A stretch of 64,000 bases of DNA from Blasia pusilla (lineage: Eukaryota > Marchantiophyta > Marchantiopsida > Blasiales). The notes under the pieces were generated by a model. It had not been told where the DNA came from and did not search any database. It saw only the letters and a program-made list of their open reading frames with translations. Both the position numbers and the translations under genes were made by a program. This document shows, piece after piece, positions 60,001-64,000 of the stretch (positions are counted from its first letter, which is position 1; each line of letters starts with the position of its first letter). The DNA is taken from the NCBI GenBank assembly GCA_050084515.1, contig CM114271.1, positions 68,572,001 to 68,636,000 of the forward strand, given 5' to 3'.

Positions 60001-60752
60001 AATTTGGGCTGCTGCATATGATCCTAATACTATCAGATATAAGTGGTACCAGGTGGCACTAGCAGGATTTCCAGAGTCCTCTTGTATCATTTTTCTACAA
60101 AACCACATAGATGATATCATTATTCAGGAAACCCTGTCAACTGAACAAATCTTCACGCAAAGTTCTTCCCACTCAACTTCTGACAAAACGAAATATCCTC
60201 GTTCTTTTTCAGTGGCTCCAATTGAATCTTCCACCAATGATTACAAAGCTGTTTGGAAGATCTCTACAGAACCCACACTATTCTGCAGTTTTCTGAGCCT
60301 CCATTGCTCAGACCCGTGAACAAGCACCAAGCAGACATAATCTCCAAGTAAAAGTGACTATTAGCTCTCCGGGCTTATCCAAGGGTCTGAGCACTGGTGA
60401 CTCAGAACACTGTAGGGTCTCATAGGAAATGCAGGAAATGTATTTGCACATAGAAATGAGAAGACCAAGGACCACAGAAATTTCAAACAAAACAACAGCC
60501 AGATTTTGAGGACCTTCGTATTGATGATAACCCTTCCATACATACAGATCCAAACTATAACAGCACTCTTGCTTCAACCTACCTGGAGAAAAAAATTATC
60601 AACTAGGAAGAATGAAATCAGAACTCACACAAAGAGAAATATGATTGCACACGATACGCCAGCAAACCACATCAGACGAGCAAAGATCCTTGAGAAGGTC
60701 CATCCTTCAGTAGAAGAGTAAGCACCATAGATGAAAACTAGATCAAAACATG
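27312..60752 (-). CDS. CalS: Callose (1,3-beta-glucan) synthase, 5'-partial, 37 exons placed
   Basis: The enzyme makes callose from UDP-glucose at the plasma membrane. Exons found, 5' to 3': 60752-60629, 60578-60450, 60094-59905, 59439-59387, 58944-58884, 58314-58236, 58042-57993, 57811-57725, 56956-56909, 48959-48856, 48730-48649, 46377-46214, 45559-45401, 45322-45225, 45054-44964, 44399-44239, 44115-44006, 43830-43696, 42880-42818, 42543-42369, 42119-41986, 39310-39191, 38893-38778, 38617-38534, 36143-36031, 33990-33938, 33795-33619, 33022-32975, 32040-31882, 31692-31579, 31413-31325, 29972-29817, 29582-29480, 28931-28812, 28380-28330, 28056-27874, 27548-27312. All stay open and their order follows the family. 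The N-terminal cytosolic domain (Vta1-like and FKS1 domain 1) was not found, and the exons between 48959 and 56909 are incomplete, so this is a partial model of a gene that looks functional. Confidence 0.88.
30139..31180 (+). repeat. Dispersed LTR-like repeat in a callose synthase intron
   Basis: The block starts TGTTAGAAACCTTTTGTTAG, an LTR-like start, and includes CTCCATTACTCTCCACC and TGTGTTGCAAATACTTCTTG. The part 30793-31045 matches 34910-35177 with clear divergence. Internal end and target duplication could not be set. Confidence 0.5.
32143..32780 (+). repeat. Solo LTR, family B, with 5-bp target duplication
   Basis: Begins TGTTGTAAAACATAGTAACT, has GGGCGGCAGGCCCTAACCC and a TATATAACC box, and ends CTCTGATATTCTAAAA. 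GGTAG lies on both sides (32138-32142 and 32781-32785), supporting integrase insertion and later LTR recombination. It carries internal repeats of AACCTGAGTGGTTGCTATTG. Confidence 0.85.
33619..42880 (-). CDS. CalS: Callose synthase exons, glucan synthase core
   Basis: This is the most conserved part of the family: RGMMYYKKALVLQ, ARALAELKYTYVVSCQIYG, LRIAYVHVVE, EIYSIKLPGDFKLGEGKPEN, HAIVFTRGDACQTIDMNQ, DNYFEEALKMRNLLQEF, REHVFTG, SSLAWFMSQQETSFVTIGQR, MHYGHPDVFDRIFHITRGGF, TINISEDIFA, GFNSTLRQGNITHHEYIQ, VGKGRDVGLNQIAMFEAK, SGGNGEQ and LSRDVFRLGQLLDFFRMMSF. Each lies in an open exon with GT-AG junctions in phase. No substitution in these blocks looks disabling. Confidence 0.92.
34281..34908 (+). 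repeat. Solo LTR, family A (copia), 3'-truncated
   Basis: Matches the copia LTR from TGTTGAAATTTGTTAATATC to GAAATCATGGATGGTCTA and then stops matching. The sequence that follows (34910-35177) belongs to another repeat. Confidence 0.85.
35178..35849 (+). repeat. Solo LTR, family A, diverged
   Basis: An older copy of the copia LTR beginning TGTTGAAAATTATTAATATC and ending CAATCTTTTTCA. No matching target duplication is seen, which fits its age and the nested position next to another copy. Confidence 0.85.
36308..37021 (+). repeat. LTR-like repeat, family D
   Basis: Starts TGTTAGGATTTCACAT, contains tandem TGTGCTGGCCTGYTCMTG-like units at 36430-36545 and a TATATAACTC box near 36588. The part from ~36650 matches 38083-38408 with divergence. 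It lies in the intron between exons 36143 and 38534. Confidence 0.6.
37040..38066. mobile_element. LINE 3'-end fragment split by a family B LTR
   Basis: The segments before 37338 and after 37938 match the LINE tail at 63180-63366: AAATCACCTRGCACWAAGGA, then CTTTCTTTTCAAACTG, then a TTCATTCATTCATTCC tail. The tail is a simple-repeat 3' end, typical of some non-LTR elements. A family B LTR was inserted later. Confidence 0.7.
37338..37938 (-). repeat. Solo LTR, family B, inverted
   Basis: A reverse-orientation copy, nearly the same as 32143-32780 including private variants (GAGGAGGTGATTG), but lacking one ~36-bp internal unit. GTCC(T) flanks both ends. It is the only LTR copy of families A or B in this window that points the same way as the callose synthase gene. 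Confidence 0.85.
38083..38408 (+). repeat. Family D repeat fragment
   Basis: Diverged partial copy of the right half of 36308-37021 (AGCTCCTACACACCTGAACT, later GAATTCTGATTTCAA). Confidence 0.6.
39849..40533 (+). repeat. LTR, family A
   Basis: Full-length 685-bp copy from TGTTGAAATTTG to CATTTTCTCA. It is followed by GTTATG, possibly a relic of the primer-binding site, and then by a family B LTR. No target duplication was identified. Confidence 0.9.
40538..41110 (+). repeat. LTR, family B, diverged
   Basis: Begins TGTTGAAAAAACAGAGTAAC and ends near GATATTCTAA. It is more diverged than the other B copies and directly abuts the family A LTR before it. Confidence 0.75.
41239..41285. repeat. 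Perfect 20-bp inverted repeat with 7-base loop
   Basis: ATATCTTAAAATTTGAGCCC is followed by ATCAAAA and then by its exact reverse complement. A further copy of the left arm with its flank occurs at about 41920-41968, on the other side of the next family B LTR. Confidence 0.95.
41286..41917 (+). repeat. LTR, family B
   Basis: A copy starting within TTGTAAAACATAGTAACTTG (first bases lost at the hairpin) and ending TATTCTAAAA. It lies between two copies of a ~45-bp segment, GAAACTCTGATATTCTAATA and onward. Confidence 0.8.
42988..43672 (+). repeat. Solo LTR, family A, 23 bases from a splice donor
   Basis: Full-length 685-bp copy. Flanks are GGGAT and AGGAT, a target duplication with one mismatch. 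On the gene strand it begins 23 bases into the intron after exon 43830-43696. Confidence 0.9.
43696..48959 (-). CDS. CalS: Callose synthase exons, start of cytosolic catalytic loop
   Basis: Landmarks are FAPFWNEIIDCLRQEDYI, GTLVQWPLFLLANK|VYMAVDMAGDS, then FNDVQQAIRES, then HVIPLKEARDDGRLFSNILW. After these come VKRLHYLLTIKDSSANIP, EARRRLEFFTNSLFM, SVFTPYYGEDVMYS, NEDGISILFYLQKIFPG and LRLWASYRGQTLART. These match the region before the glucan synthase core in order and spacing. Introns here hold two copies of the main solo LTR family and one LTR of another family. Confidence 0.9.
45605..46135 (+). repeat. LTR-like repeat, family C
   Basis: Shares AGAGCAAGAGRCTTACCA, CTTCTCTACTTTCCCCAGCT and ATTTGTTT...-type 3' sequence with 50822-51364, and more distantly with 57220-57690. 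Ends were not defined exactly. Confidence 0.65.
46542..47374 (+). repeat. LTR, family A, old copy with internal insertion
   Basis: Diverged LTR starting TGTTCAAATTGGTTCATATC and ending TCTTTTTCACA. An unrelated ~170-bp segment (about 46944-47114) interrupts it. Confidence 0.75.
47794..48478 (+). repeat. Solo LTR, family A
   Basis: Full-length 685-bp copy from TGTTGAAATTTGTTAAAATC to CATTTTCTCA. Flanks GAAAT and GGGGG do not match. It lies just downstream (on the gene strand) of callose synthase exon 48730-48649. Confidence 0.9.
49397..50083 (+). repeat. Solo LTR, family A, with GATCT target duplication
   Basis: Starts TGTTGAAATTAGTTCATATC and ends CTTTTTCACA. GATCT occurs at 49392-49396 and again at 50084-50088, which fixes the family ends as TG...CA and its normal target duplication as 5 bp. 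Confidence 0.92.
50208..50820 (+). repeat. Solo LTR, family B, with ACTTT target duplication
   Basis: Runs from TGTTGTAAAACATAG to GATATTCTAAAA. ACTTT flanks both ends (50203-50207, 50821-50825). Confidence 0.88.
50822..51364 (+). repeat. LTR-like repeat, family C, target of the copia insertion
   Basis: Matches 45605-46135 (GATGTTTTGGAGGA, TGCTGGAGGAGATAG). The young copia element lies exactly at its right end, and the last 118 bp are repeated on the far side of that element. Confidence 0.65.
51247..51364. repeat. 118-bp direct repeat, left copy
   Basis: Starts TGGACAAATTGGAGAAAAAA and ends AACCCCTACAGAC, immediately before the TGTTG of the copia 5' LTR. It is identical to 55994-56111. Confidence 0.97.
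51365..52047 (+). repeat. Copia 5' LTR, family A
   Basis: TGTTGAAATTTG to CATATTCTCA, 683 bp. A TATA-like GTATATAATG lies at 51591-51600. The last ~71 bases carry the first 24 codons of gag. Confidence 0.95.
51977..53542 (+). CDS. Copia gag, protease and start of integrase
   Basis: The 521-codon frame starts with an ATG inside the LTR and runs through the primer-binding site, where a second ATG occurs. Gag contains LDGGNYREWSRTMMDIL and a DUF4219/UBN2-type body. The zinc knuckle is CYICAEKGHLARNC near residue 241. The protease active site WWVDSGATSHVC is near residue 325. The integrase N-terminus has HCRLGHLSEHS and CEACVQGK (HHCC finger). The frame then runs out 60 bases after a missing base in an A-run near 53478, and the following residues no longer fit the family. 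Confidence 0.92.
   Translation: MDGLADASSDFVQGDTSAGQSYSQVMGPPQTFLLSDFSSVEKLDGGNYREWSRTMMDILMLKGLWVYVEMKPHNLEELVVNFAWRQQNQLAAILLKQTLNSSMRELVDGISNAWEIWSKLKSLNKESALTLAMQRWKTLSSTRMADTDRVAAHIAKMESTFAQVKAVGQELIPIWKVTLLLSSLPPRFDTMVTIFETWEADLLTWESVTNKLLRYDQEREVIVEETVMLNRDRKWKETRTCYICAEKGHLARNCPKKLKRGEKVKRSGSAVKNQEKLMEKQSTSYREKDKAKVAGVMTTEYTSDESCCSFMMASCEKDLKRSSGWWVDSGATSHVCYQEELFSDIKPASNHHVRSASGLLSPVGGVGSVSIFFSADESKLMKWQLHGVLYVADYIKNLLSVKKLLEAGIDVHFWNSNQTCTLERNGKVLCRGVVQGNLFKLLECDPEEQVNLTENRSLLNLWHCRLGHLSEHSIRALQGMSCGVEIEKSQKLEFCEACVQGKLTSHLLPEGHLTGLKDYWT
52048..52062 (+). other. Copia primer-binding site (initiator tRNA-Met anticodon arm)
   Basis: GGTTATGGGCCCACC directly follows the LTR. From what I recall of plant initiator tRNA-Met, its anticodon stem-loop reads GGTGGGCCCATAACC, the exact reverse complement over 15 bases. 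The usual 3'-acceptor site TGGTATCAGAGC is absent. Priming by a cleaved half tRNA is known for Drosophila copia and yeast Ty5. Confidence 0.75.
53480..54687 (+). CDS. Copia integrase core and linker, frame-shifted
   Basis: Continues the integrase in the next frame: LLDLIHSDVCGPM (first Asp), RLRSDGGREY (second Asp) and SPHQNGVAERLNRTL (Glu), so the DDE triad is complete. HKYIFVGYEEGLKGYMLYNP is the conserved copia segment after the core. A Ser/Glu-rich linker follows. The frame fails near 54655, where a G appears to be missing, and ends at 54687. No host gene is involved. Confidence 0.9.
54651..55277 (+). pseudogene. Copia reverse transcriptase, truncated
   Basis: Starts in the third frame with SLEKNETWEFVDLPPGRK and CKWVFRIKRG. 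Then come ARLVAKGFNQEAGLDYQETF, QMDVTTAFLNGELKEEIYM, KALYGLKQAPRCWY and the catalytic YVDDLLMLG. After VKRVKKNL the sequence leaves the family and stops. The thumb region and RNase H, about 300 residues in relatives, are absent. The 3' LTR begins ~30 bases later. Confidence 0.92.
55301..55310 (+). other. Copia polypurine tract
   Basis: TAAGAGGGAG directly precedes the TGTTG of the 3' LTR, as expected for plus-strand priming. Confidence 0.85.
55311..55993 (+). repeat. Copia 3' LTR with altered terminus
   Basis: Identical to the 5' LTR for 681 bp, to TATTCT. The last two bases read GC where the 5' LTR has CA. The 118-bp duplication starts right after. Confidence 0.95.
55994..56111. repeat. 118-bp direct repeat, right copy
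   Basis: Exact copy of 51247-51364. After it, ATCTCTGTCTGATCTG begins sequence unrelated to the element. Confidence 0.97.
56909..60752 (-). CDS. CalS: Callose synthase exons, first membrane block
   Basis: The exons encode FARLMWFAGVSCAIIFLFV, NLAVVLFEISVVLGLLIS and YHLYLIVLGSYAAAQIMVTL, all hydrophobic membrane helices. Family landmarks follow in order: DRYFVGRGLYERTRDY, then ACKFTFSYYFQ, then VNALVSPTKQII with YKWHDF, then LWAPVILV|IYYLDPQVWY, then LDGARARLGE|IRTLSMLRKRF. Known callose synthases have VGRGMHE, KFAFSY, KYKWHEFFP, WLPVILVYFMD.QIWY and LGEIRTLGMLRSRF at the same places. The first two exons are the least conserved and their outer boundaries are the least certain. Confidence 0.85.
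57220..57690 (+). repeat. Family C repeat, diverged
   Basis: Shares AGAGCAAGAGACTCACCACA, GGAGGATCTACTGCTGG and GTGAAGCTATTCCA with the copies at 45605 and 50822. It lies between two callose synthase exons. Confidence 0.55.
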
Positions 60753-61069
60753 CTGCACAAGAAACACATGTCAGATTTCAATAACAAAACCCTAGAAGGC
60801 TTAATGTAAACAGAAAATGCCACACTAGCAATGCAAATCCAATTTCTTAGGTGAGAATTAAATCAATCCAATGCTGTGATTGGATTACTGACTAGGTTAG
60901 TGATTGCATCATTGAGAGAATATTCTCTCAATGATTGCAAACTCGGACTCCAGCAGAGGGGAGAGCAAAGTAGCAATCAGTAACTTAGAAACAGAGGTCA
61001 CAAGCCCCTCTCAAAGAACCTTGGCATTGGATATTGTCTTTTTTTCTTTTCAAGATTTTCACCATTCTC

Positions 61070-61175
61070 GCATTTTCCTTCCAACTACAGGAAGGGATTC
61101 TCCTCTGCGGAATCAGGCTGCTGAGAGAGCTAATCGCATCCTGCAAGATGTAGGCTCAGTCACGTGTATCCTCTT
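61070..61175 (+). pseudogene. Possible copia integrase relic
   Basis: The frame reads RDSPLRNQAAERANRILQD, which resembles the copia integrase segment around the catalytic Glu (SPQQNGVAERxNRT). It is short and isolated, so this is tentative. Confidence 0.35.
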
Positions 61176-61624
61176 ATATCACTTTCAGGAGACGCAATCC
61201 TCACAGGCAATTATCTTTACAGCTTCAGTCGTACTCTCACTCTTTCAACAACACCATCTGAAGGCTGGACTTGTCACATGCCTATAATGAAACATCAGAA
61301 ATCTCCTGCCTAGTAATAATCATTAGTCCAGATGATGGCTGCTACCATTCACGAATGCATCTTCTTTCAGTGCCCAGATAGTTCTAGCAGTTATGAACTT
61401 TTGAATCCACTCACAACCCATGTTTTCTTCAGCAAATATGCTGCCTTTGATGGAGATAAGACTTTCCCTTTCCCTTCCATTTCTCCTCCTTCCGAAAACC
61501 AAGTTAATCATCTGTGGCTCCCAGCTCACAAGTGCACAAAGGTCACACACCCTTCACCTTCGGCCAAGGACTGAGAAGGGAGGCTGTAGGGAGGGTGAGT
61601 ACGTCTATCCTGGGGTTCAGCCCA

Positions 61625-62309
61625 TGTTGAAATTTGTTAATATCTAGTTTAGTCATGCCCTAAAAGTAGTTAGTCAAATACTAACTTAGTTGGATACTAA
61701 TTTAGTTAGCTAGAGATAACTTTGTGTTCCTCTATCTTTTTAGGGTAACCTTGAATTAGGGCAATTCTCGAGTTAGGGCTAGCCACCATCTGATATTTAG
61801 GGTATGGATCTGTTCAAGATGATCTAAGGGCCAGAAGTGCTCACCCTCATGTATATAATGTCTCTCTTTAGAGAGCAGAAGCCAATTCTACAGCATGCAC
61901 AGTTTTGGTGAGGACTCCTGAGGCTCTTGGTCCTGCTGCAGAGTGATCAGAGAGTAGGAAGAGAAGATTGAAACTCATTGCTGTGCTTGCTAGAGCCTCA
62001 CTGGAAGGCAGGTTGTTTTGTCTAGTATCCTGATGGAGATTTTTTGTGCTCGATGAGGTGAGCCATGTCTGATCTCTGAGCTGGTGACATGTGAGGACCT
62101 GTAGTGTGAGTGCAAGGTGTGACTGTGTAGAATCCTTCTTAGTATCTCTTAGATAGTAAGAAGAGTCACATCATGGTAGGGCTCTGATTTGGCAATAGAG
62201 ATAGGAACTGATTTGCTGATTGTGTACAAGCTGAAATCATGGATGGTCTAGCTGATGCTAGCTCTGACTTTGGACAAGGAGATACTTCTGCTGGTCAATC
62301 ATTTTCTCA
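61625..62309 (+). repeat. Solo LTR, family A, with GCCCA target duplication
   Basis: Full-length 685-bp copy. GCCCA lies at 61620-61624 and 62310-62314. The flanks join as one LINE-like sequence, so the LTR was inserted into a LINE. Confidence 0.93.
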
Positions 62310-63366
62310 GCCCAAACCCAACAACCAATGGAGAGTTAATAAAAGTCGCAGTAAAAAGAATGTAGGACAGAGGTGTTTACATATGCTGCAATCCAACTGC
62401 AGAAGGATGGATTTGTGGCATATTCCACAAAAACTTCATCTGTTCAAAGCTATGGTCATCCCAGCCACACTTTATGCCTCTGAAGTTTAGGACCCCAGCC
62501 CCAAGGCGTGTCCTCAAGGTCTAGCAATCCCTCAGAAGCTCTTGATGCGTCAGCTTGGGCATTACGAGAACTACTCCCCACTACTACTGGCTGAGTTTGG
62601 TGAGCTTCCAATGGAGATTCATCGTGTTAAAAATCTGACCACATTCCTCCAAACCGCTCGGGATATTAGTGAGGACAATCCCAGTCATTTTTCAGCCCGA
62701 GCAGTCTCTAAGAGGAGTGCAACTGCTGGGAGCAAAAAATTGATATCACGACTGCAAGGAATGGCTCATGAAATGGGGCATTTCAATCAGTCACCTACCA
62801 ACTGTCAGAAACCAGGACCTGTTCAAGCCACTACACAGCAACCACATCTCTATCCATGGGGAACGGATGAGGCGCTACCACACCTTCATCAATAATGGGA
62901 AATCCATAAAGTAGACCTCTTACATCTCTGACCCCATTCTCACTAAAATACGTCATGCATTAGCGAGATTCAGATGCCGTTCAACTGACCTTGAGATCGA
63001 GAAGAAAAGTTCTCATACAAGAAAAGAGACAACAGATTCTGTTGGTTTTGCAACTCAGGGCTGCTTGATGATGAACATCATTACCTTTTTCCACTGCACC
63101 TTTCACAATAACACTAGACTTGATTCCTCAGATCTCTTTGCTCAACCGGCCCTCACGGACTCTCAATTCACGGCTAGTCAGAATCAGATTCTGATTGCTA
63201 TGTTCTTATATGTTGTGTGAAAACTACAGAAAATCACCTGGCACTAAGGATCTCTAGGATCTTTGCTTGTGCTTTGCTGGTAATTCCTTCTCAAACTGCT
63301 GGAAATTTTTTGCAAGGCTAAGTCCGACAGTGGGTACCCCTGGAGAAAAAACTGTATTCATTCATC
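62310..63366 (+). mobile_element. LINE 3' fragment: end of reverse transcriptase and tail
   Basis: The frame at 62340-62490 ends KLHLFKAMVIPATLYASEV, the typical C-terminal end of LINE reverse transcriptase (KLxLFxAxVxPxLLYGxE). The next frame (62542-62895) has LLAEFGELPMEIHRVKNL, another conserved LINE-tail segment, but stops and frame changes break it. The 3' end has AATTCCTTCTCAAACTG and a short ATTCATTC tail, shared with 37040-38066. Confidence 0.75.
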
Positions 63367-63426
63367 CCCCATTCCCTCCAAGACCCTCTGTTATCCATCT
63401 CAATACAATACCCTCAACTGCTACCA

Positions 63427-63525
63427 CATCCTGAAGCAGTAAGACATCCTGAACCACTGACAGATGCTGAAGCAATAGGAGATCCTGAACTACTGGCAGA
63501 TCCTCACGAAATGGGAGATCCTCTG
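63427..63525. repeat. Short minisatellite, ~18-bp unit
   Basis: About five imperfect copies of GATCCTGAACTACTGGCA-like units. The rest of 63526-64000 shows no gene I can support. Confidence 0.7.
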
Positions 63526-64000
63526 TCAAATACAGTGAAATTTGTGACAGATCAATCAGTGGCAGATTCAACCACCTCTTTTAAATCTTGAAGGTCCTCA
63601 AGAACATCCATACTAGTGCAAGTATATAATGTACAGTTTATAACCAAACCAAGATATATAGCTCTGACTGAAGCTACTAAAGAGATCCTCCGGATTTAAC
63701 ATCTACTAAAGTTGGTTTTCCACAACAATGTCCAAACGATATTGACAAAGACAGCCAAGCTGCGACCAACTTTCTAATAATCTCTGTTTGAACTCCAAGG
63801 TCACGAATTTGGGAATTTCCTTTTTCTTTCTCCCCAAGAAAATTCAAAAATACGTCAGCCTACAACAATGTTGCTCTTCAGTCTAGGTTCCTAACACTCT
63901 GAGCAAAAGCCTCAGCAACGACGACAAGATTCTTTGATTCACATATGAGTGAAGGAGAAGAGTTGAGTTATAATGGCTGGAGGCCACCACCAAAGACATA

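Noticed and set aside
61323-61550. Minus-strand frame considered as a callose synthase N-terminal exon
   Set aside because: It shows none of the family landmarks, such as the WxLF(R)SF(H/D)R(L/M)W segment, and no good splice frame.

Overview
The window looks like nuclear DNA from a streptophyte (a land plant or a charophyte alga) with a repeat-rich genome. The evidence is a plant-type callose synthase with dozens of short exons, Ty3/gypsy, Ty1/copia, LINE and MULE-like elements, and long non-coding stretches. Species cannot be told from the sequence. All gene models below come from reading translated exons and splice signals by eye.

Region 1 (1-10.6 kb, minus strand) is a decayed Ty3/gypsy element with same-orientation LTR copies at 1162-1527 and 10213-10580. 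Reading along its own sense strand it has gag with two zinc knuckles, then a C5-cytosine DNA methyltransferase, then reverse transcriptase-RNase H, integrase, and a C-terminal PHD finger. A retroelement carrying both a DNA-methylation writer and a histone-reader-type domain is the most striking content here. Region 2 (10.6-13.2 kb) has no recognisable gene but two tandem duplications. Region 3 (13.2-20.05 kb, minus strand) is a multi-exon MULE-like gene: a BED-like finger ORF, a low-complexity ORF with 72-bp repeats, and a transposase ending in a SWIM finger whose exon junctions can be placed. Region 4 (20.05-27.3 kb) is intergenic with several local duplications.

Region 5 (27.3-60.75 kb, minus strand) is a callose (1,3-beta-glucan) synthase gene. 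I could place 37 exons, all open and mostly with canonical splice sites, covering the first membrane block, the central catalytic region and the C-terminal membrane block. The N-terminal cytosolic part was not found and probably lies beyond 64 kb. Its introns are filled with solo LTRs of several families, LINE tails and one young Ty1/copia insertion (51365-55993). All ten LTRs of the main copia family lie antisense to the gene. The copia element has identical LTRs but two frameshifts and no RNase H. It is flanked by an exact 118-bp duplication rather than the 5-bp duplication seen around solo LTRs of the same family. Its primer-binding site matches the anticodon arm of initiator tRNA-Met. Region 6 (60.75-64 kb) holds a LINE reverse-transcriptase tail split by a solo LTR, and a short minisatellite.
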